A stretch of DNA of 64,000 nt from NCBI GenBank assembly GCA_030248225.1, contig JASANE010018541.1, positions 1 to 64,000 on the forward strand. The letters are read 5' to 3'. The position numbers and the translations under genes are program-made. Positions 42,078-52,203 of this stretch are shown one piece after another (position 1 is the first letter of the stretch; every line of letters begins with the position of its first letter). The notes under the pieces are model-generated. The model had not been told where the DNA came from. It worked only from the letters and a program-made list of their open reading frames with translations, and ran no database searches. The DNA is from Trileptium ribeirensis (taxonomy: Eukaryota; Nematoda; Enoplea; Enoplida; Thoracostomopsidae).

Positions 42078-43481
42078 CTATACATCTATTACCAAAATGT
42101 ATTTGACTGAAATAGTATACGGCATAAAATCTGTGGTTAACGAAGCAACAAGCAAGGTACTTATATTCCTGTTGGACTGAAGATTAAAATTAAGACCTTC
42201 GGTCGAACAACTTTGAAGCCAATTTGGCAATTATCATAATCGTTTAAAACGAAAATTGATATCCACTTTGATGCCTGAAAAATATGAATCACCAAAAACT
42301 TCTCTTGTGCTCCTGTATTGAAAGGTGTGAAACTAGTACCAAGTCGCATAATTTGCAAATACAACACAAATCCATGGAATGTTACTGTGATGCGGGTCTA
42401 CCACTACACGTGTTCCCCGGACCCTATATTTTCTGTACCCACCCCTACAAGATTTTACAGGCTAGTTTTTGGTACAATTATTTCTCAACTGGCATTTTCT
42501 GTGATCCGATTTCACTATACGTCGTAAATTATAGTTTTTAATTCTCCGTTATACCGTGGCATGCATATGAATTCAATGGTACTTAACTTGAGTCTTGCGC
42601 AATGTTTGACTAACTCAAGCCGACGCCAGGAATAAAACCCCGACTGCGCTGTACCAAGAAGCGTATGCAAATTACTGAACTATTTAGGAGCTGTCACTCT
42701 GTTTGAAGAAGCTCACAAAGTAAGCGAGTAGCATCACACGTGCAAATATATATTATACGACAAATTCAGTTAACGGACAATTGACAATGTATGCGGGTGT
42801 CATTCCATACTAGTGGGCGTACTAGTTTTTATACTATAGTTTTGTATTTCAATACTAGTTATTGAGTAAAATCAATATGTAATATATGCCCTACATAAGG
42901 AAATAGCAACAAGTAGAGTATTTTTTGACATTAAAACACTGAAAATCACGAACCTCGAGAGTGCCCTAAAATTTTTGGGGCCAAAGAAACAAGACATATT
43001 GCTGTGCGGGACTTAGTTTTCTATTTTGTCTGTTTGTGTTTTGATTCCGTTGACTAGCAAACATGAGCACCGGCTACTACAAAGTGGCGGCGGCTAGGGC
43101 AGCTGGCCAAAAAACAGATGAGCCCCGGTCGAGGTACCCCTTGCAAAATTTCCGGTTTGCCCGAGGTAAAAGCACCCTGACTGATATAAAAACTCGACAA
43201 ATTTTTTGTACAAACTCCCATTCTGAAGTTTAAGTTTTGACAAAAAAAGATTCGTTGAAGAATTGATTTTAACCTCAGTGATGACGTTTTGATCCTTTGT
43301 GCATTTTCAAGTTAGATAGATAATTTATTACCGACACCATCAGACAGCTCAGTAGGCCAGCTTATCCGAAAATCAGAAATCCACATTTGCCTCCTACTAA
43401 TGAAACACGGCGTACTCATTTGATTGCCGACCAAAAACAGTATATAAATCATTTTTCTAAACAGAAATCATATATTATGTG
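42078..43481. other. Upstream region of the AVL9 homolog
   Basis: This contains the 5' UTR and promoter if transcription starts nearby. 43060-43270 carries another piece of the dispersed repeat seen at 31.1 and 41.6 kb. No other gene was recognised. Confidence 0.35.
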
Positions 43482-44054
43482 CAGGGAATAACCGGAACCG
43501 AAATATGCCGGAACCGGAACCAGCAACCGGAACGGTCCATTTAAACCGGATCCGGAATCGGAACTTGGTCTTCGAAATTTAAGTATATATATAGTAAAAC
43601 AGATGAAGGAAGAAATTAAGGTATAGTGGATTTAAAATGCATTAAAATAACTTTTGTATTAAACTTAATGTATTGCGATGGTATTATTGCCTTTCTGAAA
43701 CTTTAAAGAGACTGAGGAAGCTAATAATGTTTATTTATCGATCAAATATGTCGATTTTTGGACATCCAGAGCAAAAAATGCCTTCCACTATACACCATTG
43801 CGTATACTGCGTCAAATCGAATGTGCTTACAAACCTTGGAGCGTAGAATACACACTTGCTCTGTCTCCAGTCGCCTTCCTTTACCACACATACGTTTGTT
43901 ACATATGTTTGGATCACAGATGAAGCAAAAAACGTGAAAAATTTCAAACAAAAATTTTACACCGGAATTCCGGTTCCGGTATGGTTTTTGCCTTTTGCCG
44001 GAACCGCAACCGGAACACGATTTTCGCCGGAACCGGAATTCCGGTTACACCCTG
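43482..44054 (-). mobile_element. hAT-type MITE, copy C (inverted, shortest)
   Basis: 573 bp with CAGGGAATAACCGGAA at one end and CCGGTTACACCCTG at the other. It is flanked by a perfect 8-bp duplication attatgtg (43474-43481 and 44055-44062). It is the reverse complement of the copy A/B family with a larger internal deletion, and is rich in CCGGAA/TTCCGG near both ends. Confidence 0.92.
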
Positions 44055-44062
44055 ATTATGTG

Positions 44063-44294
44063 ATAATCATATCAGTTTCAGAATGCACTGATTAGACCTT
44101 CGCTTCAGAATGCAATATCCTTATCAGTTTGAAAAAAACAAAAGGCACAGCGAAAGAACAGCAAAACGCAGTCATCACGGCTGTACGTATATATATAAAT
44201 ATATAAAAATACAAGCTCTAATTGAAGAGTCACATAAAATAAGATACACCCTGCGAGTTTTTGCCGAACACAAACCTAGAACATATTTCTAGTG
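44063..44294. other. Unassigned sequence
   Basis: Short AT-rich stretch with a TA-rich run at 44190-44215. No features were recognised. Confidence 0.3.
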
Positions 44295-44690
44295 ATAAAC
44301 ACATCTGCCAGGCTAATGACCATTTATACGCGTTGTCGAGGTCCAGCTGAACCCTTAGAAAATTTAGTATCGTCAGGCACATCTATAAATATTTTTTACA
44401 TCGTCAGCATACAATAAAATATTGCTGCGCTAAATTCGGGTAGTCAGGTCATAAATGTTTATCAAAAAGAGAAGGGGTCCAAGAACAGATCCTTGGGGAA
44501 CCCCACTTGTAACAGCCAGCGTTTGTGACGATACTTCATCCACTAATACGTACTGGGTACGATGAAACAGAAAAGCGTAGACCCAATTTAGCATCTTACC
44601 AACAGTACCTACGCTGCGGAGCTTGTGAATTAGTTTGTCATGACTAAAAGTATCAAATGTTTTTGGTGTCGTAATAGTGGTCATCGAAAA
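44295..44690 (-). mobile_element. Antisense CR1-like reverse transcriptase fragment
   Basis: The minus-strand frame has K-T-F-D-T-F-S-H-D-K-L-I-H-K-L, then T-S-G-V-P-Q-G-S-V-L-G-P-L-L-F-L (about 44450-44510). After a short disturbance it has I-L-L-Y-A-D-D-V-K (about 44390-44415). The 'GVPQGSVLGPLLFL' and Y-A-D-D motifs are intact and CR1/L2-like. The upstream part of this element is cut off at about 44690, where Gypsy sequence starts. Confidence 0.82.
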
Positions 44691-45092
44691 TCGGGAGGTA
44701 CCACGTTCTGAAATTCCCATGATTCGATTTGTTGTGGTCGATCCTTCTTTTGTAGCCGATATAAGATGCCGCTGAACAGCATTGACGCTCGTGCGCTACG
44801 ATCCATTTCTTTTCGAATTCCGCGGTCGTATTCAAAAATTCGTTGTGCTCCTTGTAGTGCTTGAGTGAGTGGATACATGGATCTTCGTTTTGTACACTCA
44901 CCAAATCTTCTGGTGTCCATGGTGGTTCCAACCGAAAATATTGTGAGTACATTTCGGGATTCCGGGAGTACAGTTCATTTTGTTCTGGCTCTTCGGGTGC
45001 ATCTGACTTATCCATTCCTCGTCTGATTCCATTCTTTTCTCCTGTTGTTTATTTTGTTTAGAAGTTTGGTCCATCTCTACGAATGGTTCCAC
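44691..45092 (-). pseudogene. Gypsy copy 1, pre-integrase linker (truncated)
   Basis: Minus-strand frames carry P-W-T-P-E-D-L-V-S-V-Q-N-E-D-P-C-I, then E-F-E-K-K-W. This resembles the stretch between RNase H and the integrase zinc-binding domain of Gypsy elements. The HHCC domain and the catalytic core are not present, because the element ends here. Confidence 0.55.
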
Positions 45093-45741
45093 TCGAATTG
45101 GTTTTGGTTGTTCGGTTTGCGTAATTGTTCAATAGCTCGGGTGTACTATCTTCTTCTTCCTAGGTTTCACTTGCGGTTTCAAATGGTTGTTCATCCTCCT
45201 CGCTACCATTGCTAATTGATATTGCGTTTTTGGTCGATAGAGTCTTTTCTTTCTGTGATTGTTCTTTCCTTTTAGCACATAATTTTCTTTTTCGTCCGTT
45301 CTTTGTTTGACCCTTGTTTTGGTTTTGTGATCTTTCTTTTTCTTTTGGATCTTTCTTCTTTTCCTCTCTGGTTCTTTTAGCTGTTTTTTCCGATTGTATG
45401 TCTATTGTCCCCCACTGGTAACTAATTGTTAGCCTTTTCCCGTTTCGTTTTGACTTTCGATAGTGGACATGTACTGTCTTCTATTTGGGTTGGTTGTATT
45501 TGTACCTCTGTTTCGAACTTCAGAAATTCTTCCAAATCAGATTCTTCCTGTTACACTGTAGCTATGAGACACTTTCTGGTCCTTTGGTTTCAGTTTCTTT
45601 GTTATTCTTTGAATTCCTGTTCTTTTTGTTCTTTTCTATTAGCTTCATTGGTTCGTATTTGGACCGATTGTCGTTGATTCCCGCTTGTTCTTTTGGTTAC
45701 CAGCCTTTTGTATTATTTTTTTACTTCTGCGCCTTTCGATT
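45093..45741 (-). other. Gypsy copy 1, degenerate region between RNase H and linker
   Basis: T-rich on the plus strand (A-rich, lysine-coding on the minus strand), without a continuous frame. It is probably low-complexity coding sequence of the element, now decayed. Confidence 0.4.
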
Positions 45742-46089
45742 CTAAGGTTTCGGTTCCACTGATTCAGTGATAATTGTTGGGTGATTTGGCAATAAGTACG
45801 GCCGAAAATGTTGGACCGCCCGAATTACTGCCAGGCATTCCAGTTCTGTCATCGAGTACCGCGTTTCTTCGTCGCGATACTTCTTGCTCCCGTAGTGAAA
45901 TAGGTGTTCTTTCCCCTCTTCGTCTTCTTGAACTAAAATGTATCCGATACCTTGTTTGCTTGCGTCAGTATACAAGATAAAGGGTCTGCATGGATTCGGA
46001 TATCCGAGGACTGGAGGTGTCATCTTGAGCGTTAAGGCGTCAAACACTTGTTGAGTTTCTTCCGTCCACAACTGACTAAACTTCACCAT
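45742..46089 (-). pseudogene. Gypsy copy 1 RNase H
   Basis: The 115-codon frame has F-I-L-Y-T-D-A-S-K-Q-G-I-G-Y-I-L-V-Q (about 45945-45998), then H-Y-G-S-K-K-Y-R-D-E-E-T-R-Y-S-M-T-E-L-E-C-L-A-V. These are the canonical Gypsy RNase H motifs with D and E present. It ends within the domain. Confidence 0.88.
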
Positions 46090-46280
46090 GCTCGATCGTT
46101 TGTTGGCATTGTCATATATATAGTGGTGCTGCTATCATTCCGTCGTTAGGTACAAATTGTCTGTAGTACCCGGTTAATCCAAGGAAGCTTTTGAGTTGCG
46201 TTATAGTCTTCGGTTTTGAAAAATTTTGTAAATTCTCGATCTTTCCCTTGACTAATATCGCACAGATGATCCTAATATGT

Positions 46281-46804
46281 TTATAAGATTATAATATCGT
46301 CGAGATAGCATAGACACGAGTCCATCAGGACGGCTGCCAATACTAACTGCATCATTTTTTGAAATGTAGCAGGTGCATTCGTCAACCCAAAAGGCGTGAT
46401 GTTGAACTCAAACAATCCATCATGACAGATGAACGCTGTTTTTCTTTGTCCTGTTCGTGCAGTGGTACTTGCCAATAGCCCGACTTGAGGTCTAGGGTTG
46501 AAAAGTTGTTTACTCGCATCGCTTCGATCTACGTACGGTAGGCGCAGCAATGGTTGTTGTACTGGTTTCTCGGCTGTAGTTTGGATGTAGTGTTCCACTT
46601 GTGTGGTAATACCAATATAAATTATGATTTTGAGAACACGTCTTGGTAATTGTGGAGATAAGCCAGATACGCCTTTTCTTCATCATCGGTAATTGATTTC
46701 TCCAGGTCAATTTCGGCCGGGAGTCCTGTTCTGTTCATGTACTCGGTTTGACGTGTTATATGTTCTTGGAATTGTTCGATATTGAACCGTCGTTGTTCTT
46801 TCAT
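46281..46804 (-). pseudogene. Gypsy copy 1 reverse transcriptase
   Basis: The minus-strand frame 46804-46622 carries a D-V-F-S-K-S end as in the Gypsy pre-RT spacer. Frame 46598-46281 has L-L-R-L-P-Y-V-D-R, then F-N-I-T-P-F-G-L-T-N-A-P-A-T-F-Q and C-Y-L-D-D-I-I-I (about 46283-46310). The Y-L-D-D box is intact. Part of the palm is missing or frame-shifted near 46490-46520. Confidence 0.88.
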
Positions 46805-47372
46805 GCATTTCTGTATCCACGATTGATACCATTTGTGGATTCTTTATTTGTATTTCGCCAGTTCACAATTTGATTATCGGTTTCTCTCTTTTCCCGATTT
46901 TGATCCAATTTGAATCTTCTTTTGCCTTCTTTTGCGTTCGGTTCGTTATTTGTTATTTGCGAACCGATCGACTACTCTTTGAACTATTTCTTCATCGACT
47001 ATTGTCCTTACGAGTGTTTCTTCCACTTTTCGTTCCAGTGGCTGATCTTCGACTATTTCAATTTCAAACGTATTTAGGCTACACACTGGTGTCGTGCTGT
47101 TGCCTTTTTTAGTTTGTCGATACTATTTGGTATTGCCAACCTATTGTTGGCTTTCGTTAGAGGTTCCACTATTACTTTGTCGCCTTCTTTTGTTCCATTC
47201 GGGATCTTTATTTCGATAAATTTCGCTGACCATGGGGAATTACTTGTTTGTATAAGCATTTGCATATTTCGATATGGTTTTCGTGATCTCTTCGAATTGA
47301 TCCATTTCATTGACTTGTTAATTGTGACGTATCAATTGATAATCGTTCACCAGGGCAAAAGCTGCCAAAAAA
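46805..47372 (-). pseudogene. Gypsy copy 1 region between protease and reverse transcriptase
   Basis: The minus-strand frame 47310-47074 has S-A-K-F-I-E-I-K-I-P and V-I-V-E-P-L, a conserved connector. The same connector is found in copy 2 at 55870-55469 (A-K-F-I-E-A-K-I-P and I-I-V-E-P-L). Confidence 0.7.
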
Positions 47373-47760
47373 TCATGTCCAAATATTGCAATCTTTGGGA
47401 AGTTTTGGATTACGATAAATCGGGTCATCCTTTATGTAGATTTGTACGAAGAGGCTACCCAATGCTCTTTCCGTTAGGTCTCCATTGAATGCCAATGCGC
47501 ATAGTGCTGTCTCTTTGAGTGGCAAGTGTTTGAAATATTTTTCGTATTGTTCTTCGCTGATGATTGTTATTTGTGATGCACTATCAACCAGATCTTGCAG
47601 CTTCTTGTTCTTTTCTGGATATATGTCGATATAGAACCTCAACAGAACCGTTAGTTCGCTACACGGTTCATGTTTTTCTGCTCCATCCACTTGGTTCACC
47701 TCCACGAATGTTTCTTTCTTTTCGTCTGCCGAAATATATTCGACTTTCTCGGGTTCTGTT
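47373..47760 (-). pseudogene. Gypsy copy 1 aspartic protease with altered active site
   Basis: The frame has F-Y-I-D-I-Y-P and then L-V-D-S-A-S-Q-I-T-I-I-S-E (about 47565-47602). The corresponding site in copy 2 is L-I-D-T-G-S-Q. Replacement of D-T-G by D-S-A removes the glycine of the retropepsin signature, so the protease is probably dead. It is followed by H-L-P-L-K-E-T-A-L. Confidence 0.82.
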
Positions 47761-49908
47761 TGGTCATTCTCCTTTCGTTCTACTCTGCTAGATTGCTTGT
47801 TCTTTCGTTTTGTGAATTCGATCGGTTTGGCAGTATTCTGCATCGGTTTTGGGTTTGCTGATTTCTCGTTTGCGTTTCTCTGGCGTTTTGTCCTGTATTT
47901 CTTACGAAACTTTGCTTCGTTCTGTGGCCCAACCTTCCGCAATTGTGTTTGGTTCGCCAAGTTTGTTCTTGTTGGTTTTCCATTCTGTTGCTGTTACCAA
48001 ATCATTTGCGGTTGCATTGTTTGCTGCGGTATTTACTGGGTACATTGCTTGCGATGTTGCTTGTTGCGTTCTTATTTGTCTGCAATATGTTTGCACCGGT
48101 TGTTGATAATTCAAGTTGTTCCTTATTGCCATTACTGGTATCGACATCGTCCTTGCTGTTGTGGTTTACGTACTTGCATCGGTTGCCTACTCCACCGTTG
48201 CACACGCCATTGCATTTGTGGTTTTTGTACTCTTGATCGCCACATTTGTTGACCGTTGTTCGACCTCGTTTGATTTGTTCGGCTTGATTGTACTTCTCTG
48301 TATTTCAGTCTTTGGTCGCAAATGCTTCGTAATTCTAGGGTCATCTACTGGCTTAAATTTTCGACTGCTTCGACATTCTCCGTCAATGCCGCGAAGGTCT
48401 CTTCTTTTGTCACGCATAGTTGATTTAGGATTTCAAAGTTCAATCCTGCAATCAGTAAGGACTTGAGGACCTATTGGACGACTGACGCAGTATGCCTTTC
48501 GTGTTGCGTACACGACCACGTATCGTCCACGAAATCTTTGACCGTTCCCGCTTGCCGTAGACTTTGTAGCTTGTTCCTGTGCTTCGTCAACGTCTTTGGT
48601 ACGTCGTTATCTTTCTTTGAATTTCTTGACCAATTCGCTGTAGTTTTTTTATTCGTCGGGCTTCTGGAGCGCCAGTACCTCAAGGTATTCTGCTTTTCCA
48701 TGCATTTTTGGTTTCAGCACTAGGAGTTTTTTGCTCGTTATCGATGCCATCTCGAGCCAGAGCTTATTCGAGTTTTTGTACGGAATTTCTCGAAACTTGT
48801 CTCGCCTTTGTACGGTTGTAGATTTCGAACTTCGTTTTCCATCTTGACCATGATCGCTTGACCGATTGCTTGTTGCGTTGTGTTCGGTGCTTGTGGCATT
48901 TTTTGGTTGCCACCTTGATCAGAGCTTCGAGTTCTTGGTTTGTCGCCATTAGATTACTAATCCGTTGGCTTTCATTGTTAGTTTGACTCGTTACCGCCGT
49001 CGCTTGTTGTCGTTGATGGATTTGGTACACATATAGTGTTGCTGTTGCTAACGGTATTCCGGAATTGATCATTGAATTGCTGACCGCGAGTAGCATTTGA
49101 TTGTATAGAGGAACTAATATTGTTGCACCGCAATATCCGTATGCTCCGCTTTGTATTGCACCCGTTGCTAATCTTTGGTTTTGGTTTCATGTGTTCACCG
49201 TTTGAAATGCGCCGCAATTCGCTGCCGCGTTGATGCTTGCACTTAGTTGCATGTGTTCACCGTTTAAATTGCACGATAATTTGTCGTCACGTATGGGATT
49301 TGCATTTGATTGTATGTATTTACTGTTTAAATGTCGAAATTTGTCGTAATGTATGGCGGTTGTATTTGGTTCCATGTATTCGCCGTTTGAATTGCACCGA
49401 AATTTTATGTCGCGTTTGAAATTTATTCCGCCACGTTGGTTGTTTGGTTTGGGGTCGTTTGTTGTTCTTTTCGTACTTGCGCCCAATTTGTTCTTGGTTT
49501 GCACCGAGTTGTAGTTGGTTTGCACCGATTCTTTCCTGGTTTGTACCGGTTTCGTTTTGGTTTGCGTCGATTTGAGCTTGATTTGCACCGATTGCTTGTT
49601 TGCCATTATTGTTTGAACAAGATTGTTGCTGTTATTGCTCTCGCACATGTTCAATTTCGACTGTTCTCCGCTCCATGCTATTTGTTTCTTTATCACCGAT
49701 CGTCGTGACTACCATTTGTATTTGCTCCGAGCCTTTGTCGTTGCTCGGCACTGTACACGGCTGACCCAAAATTACGATTTTTGTTTTGTTGGTATTGGCT
49801 CGGTAATTGCAGTTGTTTTTGTTGAATTTCATCATAGTTTCGACTTGAACTTCTTTCTTCTTCGTCAGTGTTTTGTGATTCTTTTCTCGGTTATGAACTG
49901 GTTCTGAT
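47761..49908 (-). pseudogene. Gypsy copy 1 gag, low-complexity, with internal tandem repeats
   Basis: Several minus-strand frames (for example 49696-49187, 49096-48764 and 47983-47780) encode a protein very rich in N, Q, T, S and K. It has a degenerate zinc knuckle (N-C-G-R-L-G-H, near 47930). Two internal tandem repeats are visible: about four units of 60-63 bp at 49189-49435, and about five units of 21 bp (V-Q-T-x-x-x-x) at 49495-49600. A helix with E-A-L-I-K-V-A-T is shared with copy 2. Confidence 0.75.
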
Positions 49909-50525
49909 TCATTGTGATCCCAACTTTGGCATAGTTGTTGGAGTTCCTTTGTCAGGGTTGCGCGTTTCTTTATAAATAATAATTGATTTTCTTTTTGTTG
50001 TTGCTATATTTGTATCGATTCCCGGATTTCTTTATCCGGATCTTCTGTCGTTGCAAATAATTCCACGATGCTTGCTTCTTTTTAAAACGTTTCAGTATAC
50101 GTTTCTTGCAAGCTTCTTTTAACCTCTTGTTGGTCTTTTCTTTTTGGCTGGGGAGTGCTTGGATCAAGTTCTCAAAATGTATCGTCAAATTCTTTCGTTA
50201 TGCTCGGGTTTGTTGCTATTTCTTGCACCTTTTTGTTTAGTAATGGTTCTCCGTTTTCGATGTTCTTTACTTTTATCGTTGATTCTTTAAGCGCCGTTAT
50301 ACCGGGTGGTGTTCTGTGAAGTGGGATTTAAATATTTTTGTGATTTAGGCAGGCTAGCGTAAAACGTCCTGGTTATGAGGTCTATTATTTCTTACTACAG
50401 TATCAATAACTTATATTTTGGCTTTTGCCTTATTTAGGACTTGGGGCTAATTTTTGGTTTTCGAAATTACTGACCACCTTTATTTTATTATTATTCCCCA
50501 CCTTTACACGACATAGTGGTCAGCA
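49909..50525 (-). other. Gypsy copy 1 leader between LTR and gag
   Basis: This corresponds to 58935-59320 of copy 2. Both share CTGACCA...TTTATTTTATTAT and TTTACACGACAT...GGTCAGCATGTTAT near the LTR. No confident primer-binding site beginning with TGG was found on the minus strand. Confidence 0.5.
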
Positions 50526-52203
50526 TGTTATATCTTTAGGATTGCATGGGGAATTTTCATGACGGCTATCGGAAATTAAAGAACGGGACTCGTCACCGAA
50601 GATTGTGGCGTTACCGGTGTGGCCAGTAGTACACCGGTGGGAAACTAATTGGTCCGTGTTCTTTTTGCGCCTGTTTGCCTTCTCGAACTACATGACTGTA
50701 TTGAGCGCTGCGGCGTGACTAGCTCTACTTATTCTTGGTTCAGGTAGTTATTAACCAAAACCGTCGTTAAAAATGTTAAAATAAGTAGAACACAAATAAG
50801 GCGCGGTTATTTACTACCATCAGGGTTAGTTTACGCCACTGATATCACCGGTAATTTTGGTTCTATTTGTCTTTCTGACTAGGCAACTCAATGCGCCGCT
50901 TAGCTCGCTCTTTCCTTATACTCTATTAAACCTTTTATCTTTAGGTCATCTTTTCTCTATTACACCTCTTGTGAGGTTGATACAGTGCCCTCGGATAGTT
51001 GACACTGCATAATTATTTAAGTACTTGAACCTAGGTGTTACATTTACTCTAATACGAGTCCTTATTTAAAGCAGAAGCCCCCGGATGACTGGCATACCGC
51101 GTTAAATTTGAGTGATACTGGTTTTAATTTAAGTTAGCTATTACTGAGCTAGTTTTATTTGAATTTGATGTAGTACCCCGGATGGCTGGCACTACACGAT
51201 TATTAAGTACCTTAACCTGAGCCTTAAGATTACACTATTACATTTAATTATATTAAAGCACCTACCCCCGAATGGCTGGCGTGCTGCGTTACCCTGCGAA
51301 CTAAGTTGTGGATTTTATGCACAACCTAGTTAACAAATTTGTTTGGTTCAATTCTCCGGCCCCCAGATTGTTGGCACAACAGGTGGTTATGATATGAAGA
51401 GATCTCAAGACTTAGTCGTCCGATTCGTCTCCTCTTACTCGCCCGGGTTATTACTCACGAAGCTAACCCCGCTGCTATACTCCACGAGGAATGCTCACCC
51501 GACTCAAGGCTGATTTTAGAAATGACGTACTATTACGTTGCTAATAGATATCACTCCTAATACGTGGTTATTTGAGCCTATGAAACTTAGATTTTAATTG
51601 GGAATATTACTAAAGTTAATTAATAAATTAATATTAGGATACCTATGTGTGAAGTCCTAGACGCCATTGAAATTTCGTTCTTTAACCAAGATCGCAAGAC
51701 GCTGAATCAAATTCACAATCATCCTTACGCTCAAGTCTGCGCAATCCCTTTGCGCCTATCGTACTCTACTCTCTAATAAACCGTAAACCCGTTGAAAAAC
51801 CTTAAAAAAAGCTCCAAAACTAAATCGTCACCTTATTCCCAACGCGACTAAAGTATACAAAGGCCCAGTAACACAGGGTATTACTTCAAGTAATTCTTGA
51901 CGCTGAAACTACCAAACCGGAACACTCACCCCTGAAGTCAACAAAGCTAATAAATAAAGTAACAATATGTTAGCTAACTAAATTAACTAATGAAAAATAT
52001 GCAAATTAACATATAACAAAACAAAATTAATAAAATTAATGATTTGGGAAGTTGGTGGGATAAGGCTGTGAAATAATGAATTATTGAAAAACCTGGATAT
52101 TTGGGTTCGGATGGGGTTTTGGGTGATATTCAGGGTGGCTGGGTGTATTTAGGTCCGGAAATCCCTGCGTAGTCTATAAAACCAACGACAAATACTATCT
52201 AAC
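50526..52203 (-). repeat. 5' LTR of Gypsy copy 1
   Basis: It aligns by landmarks with the copy 2 LTR: GGCTATCGG near 50563, a set of spaced hairpin modules at 50980-51380, and a G-rich terminal stretch near 52040-52160. The inner boundary at about 50526 is approximate. The outer boundary joins the copy 2 LTR directly at 52203/52204. Confidence 0.7.
50982..51290. repeat. Hairpin modules in LTR of Gypsy copy 1
   Basis: Units spaced roughly 90-110 bp apart each contain a CCCCGGATGGCTGG-like core with short complementary flanks. The flanks are CAGTG/CACTG (50983-50987 and 51003-51007), TGTAGT/ACTACA (51169-51174 and 51191-51196) and AGCAC/GTGCT (51257-51261 and 51281-51285). Cores near 51077 and 51360 lack good stems. 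Confidence 0.6.

Larger units (their letters stand above)
44691..52203 (-). mobile_element. Gypsy-type LTR retrotransposon, copy 1 (3'-truncated)
   Basis: The minus-strand order from high to low coordinates is LTR (about 50526-52203), gag, zinc-knuckle remnant, protease, reverse transcriptase, RNase H and the start of the integrase linker. The element stops at about 44690, so most of the integrase and the 3' LTR are absent. Copy 2 (52204-60055) is a related but clearly diverged family member. Frames are interrupted in every domain. No env-like protein was recognised. Confidence 0.85.

Noticed and set aside
49189..49600. CRISPR or noncoding satellite reading of the 60-bp and 21-bp repeats
   Set aside because: Both periods are multiples of three or close to it and lie in gag frames, so they are coding tandem repeats.
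47564..49907. Several plus-strand frames encoding Cys/Phe/Leu-rich proteins
   Set aside because: They are antisense shadows of the N/Q/T-rich Gypsy gag. That codon bias leaves the opposite strand open and gives false membrane-like proteins.
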